From Lineus longissimus (lineage: Eukaryota > Nemertea > Pilidiophora > Heteronemertea > Lineidae), in assembly GCF_910592395.1 (NCBI RefSeq), contig NC_088309.1:28088599-28152598 (forward strand): 64,000 bases of DNA, given 5' to 3'. The number at the start of each line of letters is the position of its first letter. Position 1 is the stretch's first letter. Below the pieces are notes generated by a model. The model made no database searches. It was not told the DNA's origin and saw only the letters and a program-made list of their open reading frames with translations. The translations under genes and the position numbers were made by a program. Positions 34,456 through 47,361 of this stretch are shown piece after piece.

Positions 34456-37400
34456 AGAAACAGAGAATCAGACCAGTTATCCTTGATGGACGCCGACATG
34501 GCGCCTTGCAGGATAACAACGTCCTTGTACATTTTACATGTTGTATGACAAGGCTTATCCATGTTGTCAAATCGCAGTGAGATAGTATTCCCATTATATC
34601 GCCTTTGTGGTTGATATAGAGAAACTCTCACCGTATGTTACCGGTGAAGAGAAATGTTGTGTTCGTCCAAGCGATCGTCAGACTGTGTGCTGGTGTTGAT
34701 GTCAAGTAAGAGTCTCAGGCAAGGTTGCACGCCACTGACTACTGGTGCTTTTGACATGAATAAATGAACGCCACAAGAAGGACGGGACATGCCATCCAAA
34801 TGCCATAGTCGCGATTGGACATGCAAACCCAAAGCAGCAGAGATCCGATCTGTTAATTCAGTCACGCGCGCCGCCAGCATCCCCAGCATTGCCTGATAGA
34901 CTGGTGCACCCAGTCTTGCCTTTGCAAATAAGTGGTTTACCTCAAAGCCACAGGAACTGGCTGTTTGATATCTACCCTGTTATCAAATCCATTAGTGTGT
35001 CATTAAGCATCATCAAACGCCAGGTGCTGCTTTAGTGGATTCCAACACAAAGCCATCACTTGAAAAAAAGCTATAACGTTATGGCAGGTTGCATTTGTGG
35101 CCGTGATAAATGAAAGAAATGGTCGCAAGCGTGGCTCAGGTTATCTTCAGTTATAGTGATTGTGTATGTATGCTCTTCATTCGATAGGTTTTGTGAAAAG
35201 CTTTACAAGCATGGCGGCTCATAGGAAGTGGTCAATTGACTAAGTACATTTTGTAGTTTATATGAGGCAATCGGGATGGCCATTGCCTGCAATAAGAGTA
35301 TCTGAAAGTCGTTTGTCTCATAAGTTATTCGTGTCTCGTTCTCTTTATACTACTAACATCTAAGAGGAGATTACTGTCCAAGTTTTAATCAAGTCGTTTT
35401 TATCAGCAAAGCAAATCGCATGTAGTCTCTAATGAATTTTTGTATCAATATCAATCGTGATTGAAGACATGCGGTTCATTTCAATAGCATGCTGCTCATT
35501 CATCACTGATAGAAGACATCTCAACTTGACTTCATCCTTGAGGATTCCATTTGCTTCAAAGTGTTGGTCGCTCGTCGTTAAGCTGAGAGCCCTGGCACTT
35601 TTGACAAGAATACAGGAACGTGACAAGAAGGGCGGCTTTATATTTCTCGTTTCTTTAATAAGCTTTGACAACTGGGCGTCTTTAGTCCGAATCGGTATCA
35701 TGTTCAAAATCAGTGAAATGTCCATTTCGTTATCTGAGCTTGGTTGATAGTTAGCTCATGGTTCGGGTGAGATTATAGTTTAATGTTGGTTATCGCCGAA
35801 AGCAAAATCGCTAGTCTATTTCTAATGTTCTAGGCGGCGTATCGAATAAGATGGTTGTTTTCGGCGAACAGCATCTAAATTGGCCAATAATTGGCGGCAA
35901 ACTGTACCATTTGGTTTGCGGCGATATTGACTTGCCAAGTGTAGGGCTAGTGACATCGTCCATTGAAAGAGGAATCATCGTAGACAGGACATCATGCAGA
36001 TCACCAGGAATCACACTGAGACTGCGCAGCCATGTTCGGAGAGAAAAGAAGGAGGTTCCCTGCAACTTTAAACTAGGCGAAGTATTGTACAAGATCTGCG
36101 TCAATTTCACAGGCCTGAAGTAGCATTGGTGTAACAACGAATACAGTGGTCTTGCTGGGGACAGGACGCCAAGGTGTGACACTGATGAGTCCGTTCTGCG
36201 ACACTGGTGCCACAGAGTCGTTCCAACTGAAGCCGAAGACACTTTAGACGAGAATCATGTTGTATTGGTGCTGCATGGAGTTCTTCCATTTCCTTACCTT
36301 ACCTTCTCTAATGGCTTCATGAACACCACATCATCTGCCCGTATTGATGACTATGAATCAATTCTATGAAAATTACTGTCACCAAGGCAACCGAAATTAT
36401 ATTTTATTGGACTCTTATCGAGTAGAAAATTTGATAAGATATATAGCAAAATCATCAAACTCTGACCGTTCGTGTCTTTATAGGAATATGAATTGTACAT
36501 GTATATGAACAATATTCCTTGCACGCGGGTCAAAAATGAGGGTTTCTTTCATCAGAATTTCCCTTAAGCTGATCAGATCCGCTTGTCAACTCCTCTTTTT
36601 GATCTCAATTGTCAGGTGGGGGCAAACATCGCTGTCTTGTCAGCAGTGGTCTTCGTCACTTGCTCATTCATTCATTACGTGAAACAGGAAAGAAAGCAGA
36701 CCCCTTTTTCTAACCATCAGTGATCGTCGATTTCAACTTATTTGCCTGTATAGCATAGCATATGTTAGGATTCACTGATCATGGATAAGAGCATTCTTCA
36801 TGTTTTTGATCAAAAGAAGTACGATACTGACGAGATGAGATTAGCTTGAGTAAGAATCTCATCTACATATCATTACATGCTGTATAATCAGCCAATATGT
36901 TGCCTCCAGGGTAAGAAAATTCATATCTCAAATCTCCGACAAGGAAGATTTATTACATTGCCAAGAACTCGACAGCATGGCCTCAAGGATGATATCTTTA
37001 TGATGCGAAGGAGTATCAAGAAATCAACAATAGTGGCACGTACTTTAATTCCATTCTGGAAGCTGGACCAATGCCCACTGATAAGTGAACTAATTGGTAA
37101 TCAAATGCCGAGAGAGAAATACCAATCTTTAGATGCAGGAAACGAAGAAATCCCGACTTGTATGCCAAACGTATAGATTAAGACAGAGCGTGTTTGTACA
37201 TTTTAGATTTTGTCGGCGTGTTGTCGGGCATCTGTTTGGGTTCCCGACAACGTCAAGGAATAGGGACGTGGTGAGAATATGCACTTCATATTTATACAGA
37301 TGTCTCCAGCAAGCATCTCCCGGGAACATGGTGAAGTGCTTTTTGGCTTTCTTTCATATGCAGAGTCTGCGAGCGGTTTATTAATGTTGTCTTTTCTTCG

Positions 37401-40400
37401 TTTTCTCTCAAAGAAGTGCTGAAGGTGTCACCACACACCTCATTTCATTTACATCTCCGCTTCACTCGTCTGGAAAATTAGTTTTCTGATAAGTAATCGA
37501 TAGACCTGTGAATGTTTGCCCACAATCATATCTAGGAAGGTTGTATTAGACGAAACAATGAGTTTTTATCATTGTTTCAAATCGATTATCGATTTCAATT
37601 CGAGTTTGATGCCAGAAGCGCCTGTGTCCTCGGACGCGGGCGAGATAACGACGATCCCTCTAGGTTGCAGAACAAGAAAGAATCGCCACCAGGCCTTATG
37701 ATAGGCGTTATGTGCTACAACTAGGTTTACCTTGATTGCCAGTATATCCTGCTATTATTGCAAGAAAACTCACAAACATCTGTCTGATTGGCGAAACCAG
37801 TCAACACAACGAAAGGAAAATTATAACATTATCGATTTGATATCGGCAGTGTGATTGTGTTCTGCGGCGTTTTTATCTTATAGAATGAGGCGGACAACGA
37901 GGTGAAAGAAAGACGGAAGGCAGTTCCTCTCACTTAAACCGTAATTGGCAAATAAAGCTCTGTAGCTGCCTTCTTTGCCGATTACGGGTTAAAAGGATGG
38001 CTGCAACATCCTGTTTACGACCCGTACGACATCACCGCTGGACAGACGATAATTGGGAGTGGCCTTAGCAAACCATGGCCAGTTTATTCAGTCCGGTCTC
38101 AGCTGGATTACCTAAATCCTTATCGGTGATTTGATGAACAGTTACCATTATACACATGTAATTTTGGTGGTGGAGGGTAAAAGCCTGAGTGGGTTCGCAA
38201 GAGAGATGCCAAGAGATAAATAGTCTTTCAGTGTTAAGTATTGAAGCATTTTCCACTAAAGCGTCAGTGTTCGCTTTGTCCATTCTCTAGAATGCATTAA
38301 CATTTTCGATGGATGACTCCTATTACAGGTGCCTTGTTCTAAAAGTGATATCAATGTGAAGTACATACCTGCTATCAAAGAAACTAAAGTTACTTACCTG
38401 AAACTATGACATAAGTGATTTGCAGTAGCGCGACACTCCTGACCAGTCGCCAAAGTCTATCCAGCAGCGGTACCATCCTCTATGAATCATGGAAAACCAA
38501 CTTCTTTCTATTTCTGTGTCGAGTACTGACCAGTATCCGATTTACCTGGTGTCTGAAATGATACACCAGTATCTTACTCCATCGAGGGAAATATGCCCGC
38601 TATGTTGCTTTAGTCTTTTCTCGAAATCATCGGTAACATTCCTACCATCAATTTATTCCCGATCAAATGGATGGTAACATTTGTATAAACAATAGCCGGG
38701 AGCGCAGCATGATCAGATTGTCAGGTATCCACGAAGTGTTTGCTCAGAGATGTTTTGAAATCGCCGGCAACATTCTGCCATCGATTCTTGGTCCGTTAAT
38801 AAGGAATCTGTAAATAGAAGTACAGCTTCCGCAGGACGGCAGTCCATTAAAACCAATTCAATCCAGCGGGTGTTGATGGTTGAGTCGTCTGCTTCGATCC
38901 AGCAGTTGCTGGCACTGTCGTCTGCGCGCTGATCGATCCTTTCTCTCAATCTCCTTGAACTATTGGCACTTGAGACAGTACTGGCGGGAGTAGAACAGGT
39001 TTTAGTTCATTTTGCAAGTACAGCACGGATTGACGATGTTAGTGTCAACAATCCAGCAGGTGCTGTCGTCTGCGCAAACTCTAGAAATCCAAACACCCAC
39101 CGAGATCTTACAGTTTCCTGCTAATCATGCCCATAAATCCTTGTTGAACCTGTGTTAATGTAAGCAGCACGACCACGAACTTGCTTCCCCGGTGCTGGTA
39201 TATTCTAGTTGAGGGAGTTCCTCAATTCCATGTCGACTATTGATCCATTGGTAACTCCATCAGCATCACAATTCGATTATCTCTTGAACACGAGATCTCA
39301 AGGACTAAGCCGCAAAAACGTCGGAGATTTCCTCTGACAACACTAAATTGGTTGGGCTAATACGATTTTCTAATAGCTTCGCAATCGAAGAATTCATTTG
39401 ATGTCGTGGCCGGTTTTTCTAGTTTGGCAGTTTTGGCTGCTGCTGCAGAATTTTGAGATGGAATTGTCATTTTTCGTGAAGGACAGCCAGCCAGATAGCT
39501 CGTGGCATCTAAACATCATTAGAAATTCTCTAGAGTACTGGCTTTCTTGTGGAAATCACCAGCGCGCCGCAGTGCTCATCCAGTGAGGCAAACTGATTGG
39601 TTTTATGCCTTTGAAGCCAGTCTTATCACCCGTGGCCAGCTTTAGATCACAAAGTAACGCAGCTGGTAATGAAGAGACATGAAGAGCCAGAAGACATTTA
39701 GAGCAGTCGCCACGCATTGGTGGAGCATAGAATCGAAGTTCGAAATCAATAGGCAGACGGCTCAGTGACCAAAGCTAATCGACTTTCATCTTGATCCTCA
39801 CATCGTGTCTGTCGCCGCTGCTCGTCATCGAGATAGCATCAAAGCAACGGTGGCTCACTAAACTTAAATTGTCTACGTTTTGAACAGTTGCCCGTGACGA
39901 CTCTATATCATCTCATGTTATATTATTTGTCAGCGACACAACCCAATAACCAGCCATATTGAAGGTCAACGTCTTCATCTTGATCCACACCAGGTGTCGC
40001 CACTTATGGTCCCATAATCTAACAACAAAATGTCGACAGTGTACGACGCCTCGCACCTCGCCACTCAATCATTTCGTGTTGCATAGGATTTATTCCGCTC
40101 AGCTGTCTCTGTCTACGTCGACAGCTACCGTTTCTAATTAAAAGACGGGGGCGACGCTTCAGGGGGATTTCATCATTAATATTTACCTTTACATGATCAT
40201 ATTGGCTGATGGTTGAAATAGGGGATCCTGAGCACTTTGACTGATCAGCGGAACGATAGAAATTAAGGGAAGATGTTGTCACACCCGATGGCTACACTAG
40301 AGCTAGAGCTGACGATGATAGTTGGTCATAATGGGCAGACGATCCCTGGATACTCCAAATGTCATGCAAGGAACCATATACCTACGCTGGTTATCAACCT

Positions 40401-41952
40401 TTCCTGGCACAGCTGTCTGACAGCATCGACAAGGCATGTCGTATTCTATAACCATGATCAGAGCTTCCTAGAGTGATAGTTGTTACAGACCGCTACTTAA
40501 TAAGATCATCATAACACTGCGCGTCAGGTCCGTTAGCCAATCATCCTATATGATGGAGCCGTGAAGAGTTTCGGTCGAACTTGCCACTCACAAACGAAAG
40601 ACTAGGCGAGTGATGACCAGGGCCGGGAATTCGGCAAGATGACGAGCGAACTAAATATTTAAGTTTAGTTGTTTTGTGTGTAAATCCTGATACGGAGATT
40701 ACCATCGGCCTTTACTGCTTACCAAGTGATACGGGAGTTGGTCAGCCTAGACTAACTTCATTTTACCGCTGACGATCACGGCTAACTGCCCTATATGTGA
40801 CCTTTTTTTAAATAACTCTTCGATACGTTGCACGACAACTTTTGAAATTGAAATTGGAGAATTGTGTTTTTGAACATGCTACACTGCCGTTACCATGTGC
40901 GCGGCGTTGCCGTGGGTTGCCGTATTCTCGTTGTGCGTCCGAGATCAAATTGCGGGCTGGACAATCAGTCCAATAGAACCAATCTATAGAAGTCTCCTAA
41001 GGGGCTCCCACCTCTGCTTTCTGAAACTCGATAAAGGCCATCGAGACCGGTAAATTGCCGTAATGAACTTGTGATTATGAATGGTGTTGACAGTTTGGGT
41101 AAAGGAGCAACACAATCTTAATACAGGGTTAATATAATCGTTCAGAATAACTATAAATGGATATAACTTTTGACACTTATTGCTTTATGACAGTGGCAAT
41201 GATACATTTTCATATTAAGATAATCGGATATCGGATATACATGTATACAAGTATGTATATTATACGATTACGGCATATTTAGAAAATCCCAACAGTCCTG
41301 GCGTCACTACGTTTTGAAATATTATCTGTCCAGACCATCTGAAACCAGCCGTTTGTACAAGCAGTACTTGATGTCTTTCTCAGCGTTAAATCTTTCGTTC
41401 AACGCGCATTTTTCCGGCCAAAAGCTGACCTGCTCAAAGCACTTCGCCCCGAGTCCCCCAGGGGACTTTAAGCACATCATTCACCATTCGAACACCAACA
41501 CGGTGAAAGACCAAGTTGCTCATAACATATATTCGAACCATATTCCTCACTCAGAAGCCGGGCACTCTAGCACCACGCTTTCCATGTACCAAAACTCAGA
41601 ATATCTCTCAACTTTTTTCACCCTCATTGAGTTCGCTGATAACTTTTTTTGTATTTAAGTTTGCTGATCGTGGTCAGGTCATCCAAATCACTAACGTTGG
41701 ACAATATGTCTTAACCTGTTGATATTTACTATCAAAGTTCGGCGAAACAATCCGGCGATCCGTCCAATTGCACTTTGAAACATCGTAAAACCGTCCGTAT
41801 CGGTATGGAGACAGAGAGTGGATCAAGCCATAACCATTTGGCACAAGTTTGGAACTTACACTAGTTTTGTGTTTAACATGTTTAACATGTACGATCGTCC
41901 ACAGATGGTAAGATTTGCAAACTTTGGCCAAAGAATTTGTTTGTCAAGTACA

Positions 41953-44900
41953 TCAATGTTTATTTAATGCATAGAAACTCCTTGCTCGCTCATTGACGGC
42001 GTGTCCTGGCTCGGGTCGTGGTTTCGGGGTCTTGTTTTGAGTGGGGCCGGTGGGGAGAGAAAACGGGCTAAGGTTCTGTGGCGGTGTCACTCTATTCTGT
42101 CCCTTGTTGGTTGGAGGGGTGAGTGTGTTTGATTGGGGCCGCGGTCGCCTGGCAGCAGGCTGGGCAGAGCGGGGAGGGTCGTAGTACAAGGACACTGGCG
42201 CGGTACTAGAGACAGCACCAGACTTGGTGATTCCTAAATAAGCAACGTGCGATCCTAGAGGCTGTCCGTATCGAGTTCTGGTTAGATTCTTATCCAGGTT
42301 CCTAGACGAACCAATGTCTTTCTGAATAGCAGCTTGTGAAATGCGGAACTCCTTCGAATAAGCCAGCAGTCGTCTTTGTAAGTGCGAATCCTCCGCTCGA
42401 TTGGCAGTCTTTGCGACCTGGTCGTTCATGCTCATGCGCTTGCCCGGTGACGATGAGGTGCGGTTCTTCCGGCTGTATTCCCGCCGCCGGATGCTGTCGT
42501 GACCAGCCGACATGACTGTTGTTCTGCACAGCTGGTCTGAGACTTCGTCGATCAACCTCCAGATATACCCTGAAAAGATAAGAAATCTTAGAAATTATTT
42601 CAGGCCATTCGTCCAAACACATGCGATACTTTTGATAAACCCGATAGGTGTTTTGATCGACTGAGCTGTAAAGAAAAACATGAGAAGAGAGTCGGTACGA
42701 AAAGCAAAGGTTTAAACGTCGGCTTGCCTAACAACCACGTGAGCAATCAGTCACTCGATGAATGGGTATCAATCACCTTATCTTCTTGGTTACAGTATGA
42801 CGCTGGGAATGGCACAATCTCCATTAGTAACCGTACCTTAGAGACAGGACAACACTCTCAACTCTCACGAAGGTTCTCACCACTTAATCCAGAATACCCA
42901 GCGCGGCCCAATATCATCATTTTCCCGTATAAAATAATCATAATAACGATCTCAATTAACTTCCCATGGTTTGAATAGGGTGATATTGATTGGTGGTTTT
43001 GAAGCTTTTGTGCATGATTAGATGGCAAGGAAACCATGCAAAGATGTAAGAGCGTAAACAATGATTCGTGTTAGCTGATAGCATGGGACTCTAATCATAG
43101 ATTTGCAACCAAGGCGATGAAGTTTCAGTGTTCAATGTATCACCAAGATCTTCTTCTTCTTCTTCTTCTCACCAAGATGAATGGTTAGGAATCCTAAGAT
43201 TAACACTAACCATATCAACCTGTTGCCGATTTTCACCTAATAACACCAAACATTTCAATCCTATTTACTCTGTTGACACATGCATCAAGCGATTGACAGA
43301 GTTCAACATAACATTTCCATTTAGACCACTTTGTCACGAATCGTAGCAACAATGCCATCAAAGGACTAATGACTGGTAATAAGACACCCTGGTCTGTCGA
43401 AGTAATGCACTGGCGATTGGCATTGATTGCTATGGGTGTAATAGAGAACACAAGAGAAGAGAAAAAAACATTCTATAAACTTAATCACTGACAAGAAAGG
43501 AAATTATAGACCATGATTCGTAGTTGAACATATACCATTCCGATCATTTCAGTACAGTCCATATCACTCTGAAGAAAATTCATTGTATCACTTATGACTA
43601 TGAAAGGCAAAAAAACACAATTTCAAGGGAGTCAAACCTGTCTTAAAGAACAACTTACTTGGACTTGCGGTGTTCCTTAGCAGAATATATTCTTGAGTTC
43701 GTCAGATTTCAATATTCTCATCCTTTCAAAAGCATGTCCAGCTCAGCACCGTCTCGTTTATCGTTTTTACTCTCACAAAGCCTATACAAACGAGTACTTA
43801 GAACTGTTAACTGCTAGTTCCGATTCTCACAAAGCCTGTACTTCCACTAGCAATAAAAGCAAACAAGACACCTCCATCAAACACCGTGCATTGCCTTTGT
43901 TACTTTTATCATTAAAGAATAAAGCGAATAGCAAATCACCTTTCGATCACTTTCACCTGGCTATTGAGACTTGTGAACTTGGCATGATAAGCCACCACAA
44001 AGATATGGGACGCGTCCATATATAGTTTCAAAGCGTAGATCGACTATTTAGATTTATAATCTCCTATTGGGGCATGAGGTTAATGTTTATGGTGAATGGT
44101 TTTGTAAAGGAAGATCTTCTGAGTACCTTCATTAACCAACTCGAAAGATCATGACTTATGCGTTCACATGGAACAAAGCCTAAGGCTTATAGGTCTGGAG
44201 AGAGTATGACAGTCCTCACCAAACCAATCTTTGCACTGGCCGCCTGAGAATATATTTGACACATCGTGTTGGTCACATTAAAAATGCAGGGTGGGAATGT
44301 TGGATATCAAAGACGAGCGGGGAACCGTTGAAACCGCCGTAAATCATCTATTTCAATATGCTATTTTGTTCTTTTTTTTTATTGGAACAACCGAACAAAA
44401 AACGGCCTATGCCACAAAAGAAAAGCGTCTTTATCGATATTTTGAAAGACGCGGTGTGATAAGCCATTGTCAGCATATCACTACAGACGAGGTACTGGGA
44501 GAATCAAGTTGCGCTTTCTGATCAGCGTGTTGTCCTCTAGCTTTGGTGAACTATTTGGCAAAACATCAATAAATAACGAGGGCTCTGAACTGGAGAAAAA
44601 GATCTGTCTGGTGATACCGTTATGCAACTAACCAACAAAGGTCCCCGTTCCTGCCCAGCCCGACTGGTGCGACGGTACGACAGTGATTCCAATGAAGAAT
44701 TACCCACCTACCCAATTGTTCAGTTGCGGTACGATGTCTCAGTCTGAACAGCTCCTCTGCCCGATCACTATGGCCCATCCCGACAAGTGTGGCAGTAACT
44801 TTAGTCCCCTTTGAAGAATTAGTCCTTTTCTGTTGTTCAGGATTTCGAGTTCTGATATATAACGATCTTGATCGTCGATACTCACTTGTCATCAAACTGC

Positions 44901-45977
44901 TTCTCATTTTGTCTAAGGGCCATACTGGCAGCCTAACCCTGATATTGACGCTCAAGATAATGGTTAATTGTCACTTACCTCAATTTTCTATCTTTATTCG
45001 ATTAAAAATACCGTCATCGCCTGCTTTCCCATGTCGTCTGCTCAGAGAGCACATTATCAAAGCATAGCTAAGCCAACATTCCTATGTCAGATCTATGCGA
45101 ACTCTAGCCACTCAGGCAAATAGACTTAAGTAATTTAGCCAAGATCTAAAAGTAATTAAACAACGTTGACACAGTCCCCAAGATAACAACTCTGCGATCT
45201 CAGTCCTGTGATCGCCTCTCTAGCACAAATAGCCAGGCGCAGCACAATCACAAAAATAACAAAACAAGGATACCAAATGAATTCACAATCTTTGCTCTTA
45301 GTAAAATAAACAGGTATTCTAGGCCTTTAGCATGTTTAGTAGGACAATGTTTTTCTTGGATTTTCTGCCTTTTCAACTTTCGCCAGAATAGCCAGCGGGA
45401 TATGTTTCGTATCTCTCCTGGACATCCTGGACTAACATGCCAGTCCAGTCGCAACAATAAACAACTTGAATTTCCAGTCTAACCCCGAATCCAAAAACAC
45501 ACCCAATACACTCATTGGCAAAAGTCATTTTTTGAAGAACACAGTCCTCCCCAGCAGATATGCAACATTGAGCCACGGTAAATCCGTATGACATTTGTCA
45601 CATCTTTACAAGTCTTCGTCACTGCACTGTCAGGTGCTGCCATCTGAGCTAAGACATTGGAACGAGGCATTTGCCTAAAATTATAACTATTTTGCAACGG
45701 TACCAATCCGTCGATGGCCATTGAGTTTTTCCTGTTTTCCTGTGAGGTACGATTTATAGCTGGAACCCCAAACCAGCTCCTGCTGATCCGTGGTGAAACT
45801 CTCTGAACTGGCGAACTCGCAATACAGGGATCCTTTTTGAGCTCTGTGGTACCCCTTAGGGAAATATGTCTCATTTTCACCATGGTAAATCACTGCACTA
45901 CTTATGCGCGCTTTCCTCTGAGAAGTGTTGGCCCCGGCCCTGTAGATGTCCTTGTCCAACCTCTGTCGCAAGGTTTG
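41953..45977 (-). CDS. Unrecognised gene, at least two exons (5' end uncertain)
   Basis: The 3' exon 42569-41953 follows a good acceptor (TTTTCAG) and encodes 204 residues plus stop, starting YIWRLIDEVSDQL. It has a basic middle (RRREYSRKNR), a YSKEFRISQAAIQKDIG segment and a Pro/Gln/Asn-rich disordered end (TPPTNKGQNRVTPPQ). The likely preceding exon, 45977-45704, encodes QTLRQRLDKDIYRAGANTSQ to GHRRIG and joins in phase 1, but its donor (GTACCG) is weak. A protein-like ATG-started frame at 46644-46360 (MSLSPCDVWGCGLW) may be an earlier exon. I do not recognise any domain; the content fits a mostly disordered intracellular protein. The gene would be divergent from the CARD-like gene that starts at 47210. 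Confidence 0.45.
42570..45703. other. Probable intron of the unrecognised minus-strand gene
   Basis: About 3.1 kb without a convincing exon. Contains a (CTT) microsatellite near 43147-43168. A frame at 44955-44620 (-) with a basic composition could hide another exon but has no supporting splice model. Confidence 0.35.
43147..43168 (+). repeat. (CTT)n microsatellite
   Basis: About seven consecutive CTT units in non-coding DNA. Confidence 0.8.
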
Positions 45978-46977
45978 CTGATATTACATTTGTTCATGGT
46001 GAATGTTTTGATATGCATCCAGTAATTAGCTCCGTATATGTTTTTGAATTTCTAAACTTAGAGTGCGTTTGCGTTGACAGTGTTTTACCGTACTGTTGGA
46101 GTTCGAGACCGTGGGTGTCACTCACTGGACAATTATATGTAACTTCGTTTCGTCATCAGTTTGCCACCTGCATGAGGCCATAGAAAATCACCGGACCCAC
46201 TGAAATTGTTGTTTATGACACCACAATCAATTAACTTTGATACATTCTAACATCTAGTATAGGCCCTAAACACATTTTACCCTCAAGAATATGATGTCGA
46301 GGTCTGCCAGATATGTCCGTAAAACAAAGACCATGGCCCGCAGGTTGTTTTATTAAGGATTAGGGAGTAATAAGACGAAGGACCATTTGGCGGCTCAAGC
46401 TACCGACTATACGTTGAGTACACTTTGGATAGCAGAAATCAGGGTAACTATTGGATACAACAGTTGTTGGTGGAAAGGTCATCTCAGGCGTCTTCCCGCT
46501 TTTGGCACATGTTAAGCTGCATGGTGACAATCGAAGAACGTTGGTTTGTTTCTTCCTTTTGAAACCAAAGTCTTGTATTTTTGTCTTCGTCCTTCTTCTT
46601 GCCCAGAGACCACAACCCCAAACATCACACGGGGACAAGGACATAATCTAACACATTTACAATTACGTATAAAGGGCCAACTGTTGTCTTCTATAAATAC
46701 TTTTATAATTACGATTCAGGTTAGTCAGTAAGTGGCTTAACTGCTCCTTTTGAATATGGGTAGCGGTTTGTTTTGTAGGTTCTATTATCTCCTTACCTAT
46801 CCTATGCATAAACAACAAGGATTCCGACTTAATCAGGGTTCGAGCAGGCTTTAAACTCACACATAAAGGGCCTAGTGATCACTTTCAATAACTGTGGACA
46901 GCTTTGCTGTGATAAACAACGGTAAGGTCATTTCACGTTTATCACTTCATCATTTGGAGCTCAGAGTCGACACAATC

Positions 46978-47361
46978 ATGACAGCGCAACCGCCGCCCGC
47001 CTTGACTGTCTTCCTGGTGTCTGCACTCTACTATCCGGTCTCGACCACACAACCGGGCTGGTTTCAGTATGCCAATCCTCTTCAGAAGTCAACAGAACCA
47101 ACCATGGCATCCTTCCTAATTTCAGAAATTAATCGAAAAAGGTTTAGACAAGAGGATGCAGCTCTAAGCGGTCCGAAGCGGAAGTGTTGCCGACAATCTC
47201 GAACAAAACATGGAGTCGCCAACTCATTTTCAGCCTTCCAGTTCTGGCCACATGATGGGGCACATCAAGGAAGTGCTCGAGGAGAACAGGCCTCTCCTCA
47301 CAAGGAACATTATCCTGACCGAAGACTTTTACAATCAACTGCGACAGGAGAAGATACTTAG
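46978..47361 (+). other. Upstream overlapping frame before the CARD-like gene
   Basis: An ATG-started frame (MTAQPPPALTVFLV) overlaps the start of the CARD-like coding region in another frame. It contains a basic stretch (KRKCCRQSRTK) but no recognised domain. It may act as an upstream ORF or be fortuitous. Confidence 0.25.

Larger units (their letters stand above)
30437..41952. other. Gene-poor stretch of about 11.5 kb
   Basis: Probably includes the unrecognised first exon and promoter of the nicotinic subunit. A frame near 32246 on the minus strand (MPSEAIPCFISQSLLLLFCL) could encode a signal peptide, but no in-phase donor was convincing. Frames at 33701-33982, 34638-34889 and 35811-36242 (-) look somewhat protein-like without recognisable domains. 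The block also holds tRNA-related repeats and a small MITE, listed separately. Confidence 0.4.

Noticed and set aside
35811-36242. 143-codon minus-strand frame and its 90-codon plus-strand counterpart
   Set aside because: Neither has a recognisable motif, and both are open over the same bases, which suggests composition instead of coding.
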